Shown in pieces: positions 8,834 to 17,135 of a stretch of 34,283 nt of DNA (position 1 is the first letter of the stretch; each line of letters starts with the position of its first letter). Below the pieces are notes generated by a model. It saw only the letters and a program-made list of their open reading frames with translations, did no database searches and was not told where the DNA came from. Source of the DNA: Nitrosomonas sp. Nm166 (GTDB lineage: Bacteria > Pseudomonadota > Gammaproteobacteria > Burkholderiales > Nitrosomonadaceae); NCBI RefSeq assembly GCF_900112825.1, contig NZ_FONE01000039.1, positions 1 through 34,283 of the forward strand, written 5' to 3'. A program made the position numbers and the translations under genes.

Positions 8834-11800
8834 ATGGTTGAAAAAAGCAGTGTTGTTTTTCCTCTGGTAAGTATCATTATTCGCAGCATGGATCGTTCAA
8901 CACTGGCAGATGCACTTGATTCTGTGGCTTCACAAACCTATCCGAGCATTGAAGTTATCCTCGTCAATGCCAAAGGTGCAGATCATCGTGAAGTCGGCGA
9001 GCAGTGCGGATATTTTCCGATACGAATGGTCGGAAGCGGTGAGCAATTGGACCGCAGCCGGGCAGCAAATGTTGGTTTGGATGAGGCGACTGGAGAATAC
9101 CTGATTTTTCTCGACGATGATGATCTGTTTTATCCCGAGCATATCGCTGTCCTGGTTAACGCGTTACAAAACCAAAATCACTGCCGCTGCGCTTATGCCG
9201 GGGTACGCGTTGAACATTACAAGGAAGGTGTATTAAGAACCACAGATCTGTTGAATCAACCTTTTCATTGGCCGAAACTCTGGGGAAGAAACTACATACC
9301 GATCCATGCAGTACTCTTTGAGAGATCGCTGCTGAATGACGGCTGCCGGTTTGATGAAACGCTAGCCGTTTATGAAGACTGGGATTTCTGGGTACAGATG
9401 ACGCAACACACGGACTTTGTCCACATTGACTGCGTAACCGCCTGTTATCGGAACTACGGCCATTCCGGTTTTGGCCTGGAGACTGACAAGATTTTCATTC
9501 GCAAAGCCAAAGGCATTTATTTTAATAAATGGAAGTCTATCTGGTCCGGCGAACAAATGAGCGAACTCATAGAATTCAGGGAAACATTGCTGGAACAGGT
9601 ACAAAGCCAACTCCATGCGCAGCAGGCCGAATGTAGTGAATACAGGCAAAAGTTGACTGAGTACCAGCAAGCAGTAACTAAGCATAGGCAAACAATAACA
9701 GAGCACGAGCAAGCAATCACGCAGTACAAGCAAACGATCGCAGCATACCAGCAAGAAATAGCAGAGTACCAACGGGCAATAGCGGAACATAAACAAGAGA
9801 TCGCGGAGCACCAACGAGCCGTAGCGGGAAACCAACAAGTAATTACGGAACACCAGCGAGAGATAGGGAAATATGCTCAGATAATCCACGCGCTTTATAA
9901 TTCAAACTCCTGGAAGCTTACCGCACCTTATCGTCAAGTTGGCTTACAGGCACGACGCATTTCGCATGTTTTAGCGCTTAGTTCACGCTTTATCAAAGAG
10001 CATGGTGGTGGCTGGCAAGGTGGCAAGCGTTTAATACTTAAAACCGGCCAAAGATTACTAAAAGAAGGGCCTAAAGGTGTGCGTAATGGTTTAAGAAGGT
10101 ATGCGTCATACCGCCCTCCCAGAGAAATAAGCAAGTTTATAGGCGCCTCGATAACCCGCCCTGAACTTGCACCTCATACAATGGCTGTTGATATCGTCAT
10201 TTGCGTTCACAACGCTTTGGAAGATGTCAAAAAATGCCTGGAGTCGGTACTGCGCCATACCTCCCCGCCGTATGAATTAATATTGGTAGATGATGGCAGT
10301 GGAACGGAGACCCGCGATTACCTGGAGCATTTTGCAAAAAATAACCATGCGCGATTGATCAGGAATGAATCAGCGCGTGGCTATACGCTAGCTGCAAATC
10401 AGGGAATCAGAGCTTCAAGGTCGCCTTATGTGATGTTACTCAATAGCGATACGATAGTGAGTGCTGAGTGGCTCGATCGCATGATCGCCTGCGCCGAATC
10501 CGATCCCACTATCGGCATCGTGGGTCCGTTAAGTAACACTGCTTCCTGGCAATCGATTCCTGATATCGAACACAATGGGGATTGGTCAAACAATCCTTTG
10601 CCCGCTGGAATGACCGTGGAAAAGATGGCGCAGCAAGTAGCCATTTATTCTGGGCAACTATACCCACTTATCCCCTTCCTGAACGGCTTTTGCCTGTTGA
10701 TTAAACGCGACCTCATTGATGAAATTGGTGAGCTTGACGAACAGAATTTTGCCCAAGGATATGGTGAGGAAAACGATTATTGCTTCCGCACGAGGCAGGC
10801 AGGATGGTCACTGGCGATAGCCGATGATGTATATATTTACCATGCTCAATCCAAGAGCTATTCATCCGAACGCCGCCGCCTGTTATGCGAACATGCCGGA
10901 CAAGTTTTAGCCAGAAAATATGGACAACCCTCAATCGATGAAGGCGTGTACTTCTGCCGCTACAATCGCGTATTGGAAGGCATACGTGCACGTGCGAAGC
11001 GGTTGTTTGAACGTCATGCATTGATTGAAAAAGCACAAACTCAATGGAAAGGCAAAAGAATCGTCTTTATATTGCCGACCAGAGAAGCCGGAGGAGGCGC
11101 GAATGTTGTGATCAGTGAAGCTCAGGCCTTGATAAAGATGGGAGTCGATGTATGGTTATTGAATTTTTCCAATTCACAAGTAGACTTTGAGAATAGTTAT
11201 CCGGAATTGGATATTCCCGTTATCTATGCGCCAAACGAAGCATTAATACCCAAACTTTGCGCAGATTTCGATGCCGTGATCGCTACCTTCAACACTTCTG
11301 TGGCCTGGATCATGTCATTGTCAGCCACCATTCACTCAAAACCGATCCTGGGTTATTACATACAAGATTTCGAACCTTATTTCTATAAACAAGAAACTAT
11401 TGAGCACAAAAATGCATTAGCTTCTTATACATTGATTCCAGATTTAGTCTGTGTCACTAAAACATACTGGAATCATCTGAAGGTGTTAGAAAACACAGGC
11501 GCTCACTGTACTGTACTGGGTCCGAGCATTGATATCGATTTATTTAGACCGAGGCTTCGCAAAGATCCTTCCTGGCCAGAACGACCACTACGGATCGCTG
11601 CAATGATCAGACCTTCTTCTCCCCGCCGAAGTCCGCACCTGACAATGGAAATCCTAAAAATTATGGAACAAAAATATAGAGAGCGGATTGAAATTTTCTT
11701 GTTCGGTGAAGAAAGCAATACGGCCGGATTTCTTGCTCTACCGCAGGATTTTGCATGGAACAATCTGGGCAAGCAAACACCTGAGCGAGTCGCTTTATTG

Positions 11801-12115
11801 CTGAACGAGGTGGATATTTTTGTCGACTTCTCAGATTATCAGGCAATGGGGCTTACCGCTATGGAAGCAATGGCTTGTGGCGTGGCCGTGATTCTACCTG
11901 AGAACGGAGGAGCCAGCAGTTTTGCTTCGCATGAGAAAAACGCACTGCTTGTTGATACCAAAAATCCAAACGCATGCCATCACGCACTTGATCGGCTGAT
12001 ATCCGATAACGAATTACGAATCCAATTACAACGGCAAGCATTGTCGGATATCACGCATTATTTCCCCGAAGCACCAGCTTTTAAACTCCTTGAAGCTTTA
12101 TTCAGACTTCATTGA
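8834..12115 (+). CDS. Three-domain glycosyltransferase: GT2 - coiled coil - GT2 - GT4
   Basis: This 1093-residue protein appears to carry three glycosyltransferase domains. Residues about 8-255 are a GT-A (GT2) domain starting FPLVSIIIRSMDRSTLADAL, with FLDDDDLFYPEH as the metal-binding acidic motif. Residues 268-351 are twelve successive heptads of the type (T/A)-E-(Y/H)-x-Q-x-(I/V), a predicted coiled coil, followed by YNSNSWKLTAPYRQ. A second GT2 domain spans about 450-700 (VDIVICVHNALEDVKKCLES, LLNSDTIVSAEW, GYGEENDYCFRTRQAGW). A GT4-like domain fills about 738-1093, with GLTAMEAMACGVAVILPENGG near the end. ATG 8834 directly follows CAAGG. Such modular enzymes usually build repeat units processively or in succession. 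The N-terminal domain is nearly duplicated in the next gene. Confidence 0.85.
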   Translation: MVEKSSVVFPLVSIIIRSMDRSTLADALDSVASQTYPSIEVILVNAKGADHREVGEQCGYFPIRMVGSGEQLDRSRAANVGLDEATGEYLIFLDDDDLFYPEHIAVLVNALQNQNHCRCAYAGVRVEHYKEGVLRTTDLLNQPFHWPKLWGRNYIPIHAVLFERSLLNDGCRFDETLAVYEDWDFWVQMTQHTDFVHIDCVTACYRNYGHSGFGLETDKIFIRKAKGIYFNKWKSIWSGEQMSELIEFRETLLEQVQSQLHAQQAECSEYRQKLTEYQQAVTKHRQTITEHEQAITQYKQTIAAYQQEIAEYQRAIAEHKQEIAEHQRAVAGNQQVITEHQREIGKYAQIIHALYNSNSWKLTAPYRQVGLQARRISHVLALSSRFIKEHGGGWQGGKRLILKTGQRLLKEGPKGVRNGLRRYASYRPPREISKFIGASITRPELAPHTMAVDIVICVHNALEDVKKCLESVLRHTSPPYELILVDDGSGTETRDYLEHFAKNNHARLIRNESARGYTLAANQGIRASRSPYVMLLNSDTIVSAEWLDRMIACAESDPTIGIVGPLSNTASWQSIPDIEHNGDWSNNPLPAGMTVEKMAQQVAIYSGQLYPLIPFLNGFCLLIKRDLIDEIGELDEQNFAQGYGEENDYCFRTRQAGWSLAIADDVYIYHAQSKSYSSERRRLLCEHAGQVLARKYGQPSIDEGVYFCRYNRVLEGIRARAKRLFERHALIEKAQTQWKGKRIVFILPTREAGGGANVVISEAQALIKMGVDVWLLNFSNSQVDFENSYPELDIPVIYAPNEALIPKLCADFDAVIATFNTSVAWIMSLSATIHSKPILGYYIQDFEPYFYKQETIEHKNALASYTLIPDLVCVTKTYWNHLKVLENTGAHCTVLGPSIDIDLFRPRLRKDPSWPERPLRIAAMIRPSSPRRSPHLTMEILKIMEQKYRERIEIFLFGEESNTAGFLALPQDFAWNNLGKQTPERVALLLNEVDIFVDFSDYQAMGLTAMEAMACGVAVILPENGGASSFASHEKNALLVDTKNPNACHHALDRLISDNELRIQLQRQALSDITHYFPEAPAFKLLEALFRLH
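9635..9886 (+). repeat. Twelve diverged 21-bp heptad-coding repeats
   Basis: The DNA encodes twelve uninterrupted seven-residue units (first SEYRQKL, last GKYAQII) inside the triple glycosyltransferase. The bases vary between units far more than in the next gene, so this array looks older. Each heptad has a single hydrophobic I/V/L anchor at its last position and a Gln/Glu-rich remainder, as in an extended coiled coil. Confidence 0.75.
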
Positions 12116-12120
12116 ACTTA

Positions 12121-12259
12121 TATTTTTACACACCGAAAAAAGAGAGCAGTTTCAACTTCTCAGAAGCTTTTACTGAACCGAAAGGAAAGCGGTATTTGAA
12201 GGCTTATTATAAATGATGCTAGACTTGCGTTTTATCTCGAAAGTCTTTTGAAGAGCTGA
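12121..12259 (+). pseudogene. Decayed 3' fragment of the PIG-L deacetylase gene
   Basis: This stretch, starting six bases after the triple glycosyltransferase stop, aligns with the last part of the deacetylase gene (8653-8788). The correspondence includes SEAFTE against AEAFVE, and acc-gaa-agg-aaa-gcg against gcc-gaa-aag-aag-gtg. It also includes an identical run ATGCTAGACTT and a shared ending CTTTTGAAG-x-GCTGA. The copy has small indels, a TAA in place of a glutamine codon and a lost base later, so it cannot encode a protein. The following 45-base spacer matches the spacer after the intact gene at 30 of 45 positions by direct comparison. It is a relic of a segmental duplication. Confidence 0.8.
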
Positions 12260-12304
12260 TCTAGCAACTTCTCAAACTGTTTTTCTAACCGGAGGAAGTC
12301 AAGG

Positions 12305-13402
12305 GTGTCTGAAAAGAACAGTATTGCTTTTCCCCTGGTAAGCATTATTATTCGCAGCATAGACCGCTCAACACTAGCAGATGCACTTGAGTCTGTGGCT
12401 TTGCAGACTTATCCAAACATAGAAGTCATTATCGTCAATGCAAAAGGCGCGGATCACCGAGAAGTCAGCGAGTGGTGCGGAAATTTTCCAATTCGTATGG
12501 TCGATAGCGATCAGCCATTGGGTCGCAGCCGCGCAGCGAATGCCGGTTTAGACAAGGCTAATGGGAAGTATTTGATTTTTCTTGATGATGACGATTGGTT
12601 CGAAGCTGATCATATTGCTAAACTGGCTGATGCTTTGGTTACGCATCCTGCCTGTTTTGCAGCCCACACTGGCATCGCGTGCGTGAATGAGGCAAAGCAA
12701 ATTACCCCGCAAATTTTTGCACAGCCATTTGATGCCATATTACTGATGACAATCAATTTCATGCCTATCCATGCTGTACTGTTTAGCCGGCACTTGATCG
12801 AAGTTGGTTGTCTGATGGATGAAACGCTGGATTATTACGAAGATTGGGATTTCTGGTTGCAAGCCAGCTTACTGAGTGACTTTATCTTCATACCTGGAGT
12901 TAGCGGTTATTATCGCATGTATAATAGTTCCGGGGTACATCAACAGAAATCTTTTTCTGGAACGGCTTATGCTCGCATTTATGACAAATGGCGTAACCGC
13001 TGGCCAGTCGAACGTGTGGGCAAGTTGATGGGCACTTTTTGGCATATGCATATCGCACAAACTCAGATGGAGCAGGAATTGGTCGACTCTCGAACGCAAC
13101 TGACTGACACCAATAAACAGCTGAACCATGCCCAGATACAACTAACCCATACCCAAACGCAACTGGCTGATGTCCAGATACAACTATCTGATGCCCAGAT
13201 GCAACTATCTGATGCCCAGATGCAACTATCTGATGCCCAGATGCAACTATCTAATGTCCAGATGCAATTGACCGATACTCAGGCACAATTAACCGGTTGC
13301 CATGCCGAGCTAAATATCATCTATCGTTCTCGCTCCTGGTATATTACTGCCCCGCTGCGCCAATTCAATCTGATAATAAAAAACTTCTTCAGTCGCTCAT
13401 GA
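12305..13402 (+). CDS. GT2 glycosyltransferase with C-terminal heptad coiled coil
   Basis: The 365-residue protein has one GT-A domain (residues about 8-235) starting FPLVSIIIRSIDRSTLADAL, with FLDDDDWFEADH as acidic motif and DETLDYYEDWDFW as the acceptor-side motif. It is a close paralogue of the first domain of the preceding gene. Residues about 259-335 are eleven heptads such as SDAQMQL, then YRSRSWYITAPLRQ, the same closing motif as in the larger protein. The start is GTG 12305 with a strong Shine-Dalgarno GGAGG at 12291-12295. The stop overlaps the next start by four bases (ATGA). Unlike its paralogue it stops after the coiled coil, so it may be a single-sugar transferase that uses the coil to bind a partner. 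Sugar specificity is unknown. Confidence 0.85.
   Translation: MSEKNSIAFPLVSIIIRSIDRSTLADALESVALQTYPNIEVIIVNAKGADHREVSEWCGNFPIRMVDSDQPLGRSRAANAGLDKANGKYLIFLDDDDWFEADHIAKLADALVTHPACFAAHTGIACVNEAKQITPQIFAQPFDAILLMTINFMPIHAVLFSRHLIEVGCLMDETLDYYEDWDFWLQASLLSDFIFIPGVSGYYRMYNSSGVHQQKSFSGTAYARIYDKWRNRWPVERVGKLMGTFWHMHIAQTQMEQELVDSRTQLTDTNKQLNHAQIQLTHTQTQLADVQIQLSDAQMQLSDAQMQLSDAQMQLSNVQMQLTDTQAQLTGCHAELNIIYRSRSWYITAPLRQFNLIIKNFFSRS
13181..13264 (+). repeat. 21-bp near-perfect tandem repeat in glycosyltransferase coiled coil
   Basis: Three identical 21-base units (13181-13201, 13202-13222, 13223-13243; each beginning CAACTATCTGATG) are followed by a fourth with two changes (13244-13264). Each unit encodes one heptad, SDAQMQL or its variant SNVQMQL. 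Because the unit is a multiple of three, gain or loss of copies would lengthen or shorten the coiled coil in steps of seven residues without breaking the frame. Confidence 0.92.
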
Positions 13403-15951
13403 ATTTCCGCCTTTTCCTAGCTAAACTACGACAAGCACAGCACTATAATGCTCTCGTAATGAAGACAATGACCGATCGTCTGCAAGGCAATTCCTTTTTT
13501 GCGCGCAGCATTAATGTATTGTTGTGGGGCATGTTTCATGCAGCAAGGATAACCCGCATGCAGTGGCCTCACCTACGCGATGGAAAACAACTCACAATTC
13601 CTTCTGCAACATCGGAAATAGATACTCCTTGGCAAGCGGCACTGAGTGCCGCTTCTCGCAACACATTAGGCAATCGAGTGTTGATTGTGGCAGAACTGTC
13701 ATTGGTTCAGTGCAGAAAATACCGAGTAACACAAAAGGTCGAATTACTTTCCCTACTTGGTTACCAGTCGACCATATTGCCATGGACCGATTACATGAGC
13801 TGCCGAAACGCCTTGCAAACCCACGGCATGGTAATCTTCTATCGCACACCGGCAACACCAGAACTTAAAAAACTGATTACTGAAGCGAGACGATTAGGTA
13901 TTATTTCTCTGTTTGATATCGACGATCTGGTATTTGATCTGGAGGAATATCGCCGCAACAGTAACGTACAAAAGCTACCGGAACAGGAACTTACCTTGCT
14001 CATGGAAGGGGCGCGTCTGTACAAAGACATGTTGCAATTAACTGGCTGCGCCATTGCAAGCACATCAGTCATCGCTGCAAAAATGCAGCCCCTGTGCCGC
14101 GACAAAGTGTTTATTCTGGAGAACTGCCTCGACAAGCATCTACTCGACCTAGCCGCTGGCAAATATCCACCACCCCATAGAGAGGTGATAATCGGCTATG
14201 GCAGCGGTACTCGCACCCATGATGCTGATTTCATGGTCGCCACCCCTGCATTGCTGCAAATTCTTGACACTTATCCAGCTGTGCGACTGGCAATTTATGG
14301 CTTCCTCGATCTGCCTGTGGATTTTGCTCGCCATGCCGCACGCATCATACGAGTACCTTTTCTGGAACCCGATGATTATTATTTATCAATGGCACGATTT
14401 TCGATTAATCTGGCACCCTTAGAAGAATCAATATTCAACGATGCCAAAAGCAATATTAAATTTCTTGAAGCCGCGCTATTTGGTGTGCCATCCGTATGCT
14501 CTCCATCAGCAGCTTTCAGGGATGTGATTCGGCACGGCGAAAATGGCTTTCTAGCGAGTACACCGGAAGAGTGGTTTGCATGTTTGTCGCTTCTGGTAGA
14601 AAGTGCTGACTTGCGCCACCACATAGGCGAAATAGCCAAACAGGATGTGTTACAGCGATATTCGCCCGCTACTATCGCACAGCGCCAGTTGCAACCGATC
14701 ATGGCGCATGCTTTGCCGCCACCGCAGAAAAAAAAATTGCGTGTGCTGATGGTAAATGTACTGTTTGCGCCGATGAGCTTTGGTGGCGCTACGATTGTTG
14801 CCGAGCAACTAGCTGCTGAACTGTCAGTCATGACAGAAGTAGAAGTCTGCGTTTTTACCGGTTGTTCTCATCCTGATTTGCCTGCGTATGAGCTTGCCCG
14901 TTACGAATGGAATGGCATTCCGGTTGTGGCAATAGGCTTTCCAGCAAGTGCAGATCGTTCCGCCGATTACGATAACCCTGAGATGGCAGCACGCTTTGAG
15001 GAAGTATTGCGTGCAGTATGCCCCGACATAGTACATTTTCACTCAATACAAATGCTAAGCGCAGCACTTGCCGATGCTTGTCGTCGAACCGAAACGCCTT
15101 ATGTCATTACACTGCATGATGCCTGGTGGCTATGCGAACGACAGTTTATGGTGCGCGCAGATGGTAATTATTGTGCCCAACCGGGAGTAGATATTACAGT
15201 CTGTACCAGTTGCACACCCGATCCGTCCTTTACGCATACACGCTTTCACCGACTCTGGCAGATCATGGCAGACGCAGACCTGCTACTCGCACCTAGTGAG
15301 TTTCAACGCAACTTGTACATACGTAGCGGCATTCCACCCGATCACATTCAGGTTAATAAAAACGGGATACTGTTGCCCCGCCAAGAACGCCATCAAAAGA
15401 GCAGCAATCATATCACTTTCGCCTTTCTGGGCGGAAGAGCGGTACATAAGGGGTATTTCCAATTACGTAAGGTGTTTGCTGGCATTACCGAACACAACTA
15501 CACCTTGCGTTTGGTGGATATAGAAAGCAAATTTGGTACTTCGCAAATGCCCAATGATACTTGGCAGATTACCGGCAAGCTGGAAATTGTACCGCCTTTT
15601 GAGCAGGATGGAATTGATGATTTTTTCAACAATATTGATGTACTACTCTTTCCTTCACAATGGAAGGAAAGCTTTGGACTGACCGTGCGCGAAGCAATAG
15701 CTCGTAATGTATGGGTGATCGCCACAGATTGCGGCGGCCCTGCCGAGGATTTGATATGCGGCGAGAACGGTGAAGTAGTAGAAATGGGAAACATTGATGC
15801 TTTCCGTGCCGCCATCATCAGTTTACTACGTGACCCGGCACGTTTGATCACTGATCGTAATCCTCAGCTGGAACGTTTGCGCTATTTTCCGCAACAGGCA
15901 GCCGAATTGGCCGATATCCTGCGCAGGGTGGCTGCCCTACGGGCAGAATGA
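13399..15951 (+). CDS. Double-domain GT4 glycosyltransferase
   Basis: With the ATG at 13399 the protein has 850 residues and two GT-B glycosyltransferase units. The first, about residues 93-440, starts VLIVAELSLVQCRKYRVTQK, contains the acidic stretch SLFDIDDLVFDLEEYRRN, and has the donor-site region LAPLEESIFNDAKSNIKFLE. The second, about 445-850, starts LRVLMVNVLFAPMSFGGATI, has PYVITLHDAWWLCERQFM, and carries ESFGLTVREAIARNVWVIAT as the GT4 E-x7-E region. The start was chosen because it overlaps the preceding stop as ATGA; an upstream ATG at 13297 would overlap by over 100 bases. It probably makes two linkages of the glycan repeat. The acidic stretch in the first unit recalls rhamnan-type synthases, but specificity is not determined. 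Confidence 0.86.
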   Translation: MNFRLFLAKLRQAQHYNALVMKTMTDRLQGNSFFARSINVLLWGMFHAARITRMQWPHLRDGKQLTIPSATSEIDTPWQAALSAASRNTLGNRVLIVAELSLVQCRKYRVTQKVELLSLLGYQSTILPWTDYMSCRNALQTHGMVIFYRTPATPELKKLITEARRLGIISLFDIDDLVFDLEEYRRNSNVQKLPEQELTLLMEGARLYKDMLQLTGCAIASTSVIAAKMQPLCRDKVFILENCLDKHLLDLAAGKYPPPHREVIIGYGSGTRTHDADFMVATPALLQILDTYPAVRLAIYGFLDLPVDFARHAARIIRVPFLEPDDYYLSMARFSINLAPLEESIFNDAKSNIKFLEAALFGVPSVCSPSAAFRDVIRHGENGFLASTPEEWFACLSLLVESADLRHHIGEIAKQDVLQRYSPATIAQRQLQPIMAHALPPPQKKKLRVLMVNVLFAPMSFGGATIVAEQLAAELSVMTEVEVCVFTGCSHPDLPAYELARYEWNGIPVVAIGFPASADRSADYDNPEMAARFEEVLRAVCPDIVHFHSIQMLSAALADACRRTETPYVITLHDAWWLCERQFMVRADGNYCAQPGVDITVCTSCTPDPSFTHTRFHRLWQIMADADLLLAPSEFQRNLYIRSGIPPDHIQVNKNGILLPRQERHQKSSNHITFAFLGGRAVHKGYFQLRKVFAGITEHNYTLRLVDIESKFGTSQMPNDTWQITGKLEIVPPFEQDGIDDFFNNIDVLLFPSQWKESFGLTVREAIARNVWVIATDCGGPAEDLICGENGEVVEMGNIDAFRAAIISLLRDPARLITDRNPQLERLRYFPQQAAELADILRRVAALRAE

Positions 15952-16138
15952 CAGAATAATGATATATTCTGCAGAAAACGACTGTTCGTTAGACTGGCTT
16001 GTATTATTTTATTTTTAATCTCTACCATACAACACATGATTATGATGCCGTATGAAATACTCGATGCCTTGAGCAGACGAACAGGTTCTTCAAAACAACA
16101 GTCAGCAGGTATTTAATGCAAAAAACACAACATTCCGA

Positions 16139-17116
16139 ATGAAGAGCAACTCCATCGTGCCATCCTCCTCAATTTGCGCCGTTATTGTCACTTACGACCC
16201 TGATCTTAGTGCGCTGGCAAACCTTCTATCGGCGTTGACGAAGCAAGTAGCTATAACAGTAATTGTGGATAACGGCTCTTCCAAGGATTGTGTCGCCTGG
16301 ATTGAAGCACATCAACAAGAAAATGTTATTTCTCTGCTTCTCGCAGAAAATCTAGGTGTAGCCGAGGCACACAATCATGCTATCCGATGGGCGCAAGAAA
16401 ACGAGATGACTCATGTAGTGCTTTTTGATCAGGATAGTCTACCTTTTCCCAATATGATCAGACAACTGTTGGCTAGTGAAATAAAACTGCTGCAACGCGG
16501 CGAGCAAGTAGCAGCAGTCGGTCCCCAATACCATGACCCACGTCATCCAAGACCAGCTCCTTTTTTCCAGTTTTCAGGATTAAAATCTATCAGAACTTAT
16601 TGTAAAGATGGAGAAAATGAACCTCATCAAGCGGATTTTCTGATTACTTCCGGTATGCTGATCCGACTTTCTGTTCTGAATGCTGTGGGTCTGATGGACG
16701 CTTCTTTATTCATTGATTATGTGGACATTGAATGGTGCTTGCGGGTCAAGCACATGAAATATAAGTGTTTTGGAGTATGCACGGCAAAAATGAGTCATAC
16801 ATTGGGAGATCGAGTAGTTTCTTGGCAAAATGGAAGACGCATCATTCCGGTGCACAGTCCGTTACGCAACTATTATTTAATTCGCAATGCCATTTTGCTT
16901 TACAAAAGAAACTATATCTCAACGTCTTGGGCTTTAAGCGATGCTTATCGGTTACTGTTAAAATATGGACTCTTTTCACTCTTAATACCACCACGCTTCT
17001 TGAACTTTAAAATGATGACTATCGGCCTATGGCATGGAATACGCGGAGTAAGCGGAAAATTTCCGGGACACTGGCAACACCACCACTGGAACCATAAACC
17101 TGAATCCAATCAATAG
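16139..17116 (+). CDS. GT2 family rhamnosyltransferase-like protein
   Basis: This 325-residue GT-A enzyme opens with ICAVIVTYDPDLSALANLLS and VIVDNGSS, and has the metal motif as VVLFDQDS. The later part FLITSGMLIRLSVLNAVGLM, followed by FIDYVDIEWCLRVKHMKYKC and HSPLRNYYLIRNAILLYKR, matches the pattern of the RfbF/RhlC-type rhamnosyltransferases. It would transfer a sugar, plausibly L-rhamnose, from dTDP-rhamnose on the cytoplasmic face. No rhamnose-synthesis genes lie in the window, so a donor would come from elsewhere. A 187-base gap upstream contains only short open frames without coding character. The next gene follows after 19 bases. Confidence 0.82.
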   Translation: MKSNSIVPSSSICAVIVTYDPDLSALANLLSALTKQVAITVIVDNGSSKDCVAWIEAHQQENVISLLLAENLGVAEAHNHAIRWAQENEMTHVVLFDQDSLPFPNMIRQLLASEIKLLQRGEQVAAVGPQYHDPRHPRPAPFFQFSGLKSIRTYCKDGENEPHQADFLITSGMLIRLSVLNAVGLMDASLFIDYVDIEWCLRVKHMKYKCFGVCTAKMSHTLGDRVVSWQNGRRIIPVHSPLRNYYLIRNAILLYKRNYISTSWALSDAYRLLLKYGLFSLLIPPRFLNFKMMTIGLWHGIRGVSGKFPGHWQHHHWNHKPESNQ

Positions 17117-17135
17117 ATCAGCGTGAGTTTAATAG

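Noticed and set aside
9362..9889. 175-codon minus-strand open frame across the heptad region of the triple glycosyltransferase
   Set aside because: It is antisense to the strongly supported coding frame and consists of a repetitive Leu/Cys/Tyr pattern that simply mirrors the 21-base repeats.
13297..13398. N-terminal extension of the double GT4 protein from ATG 13297
   Set aside because: It would overlap the upstream gene by over 100 bases; the ATGA overlap at 13399 is the more natural start.
15952..16138. Small genes in the gap before the first rhamnosyltransferase-like gene
   Set aside because: The frames are below 30 codons, lack ribosome-binding sites and show no recognisable sequence.
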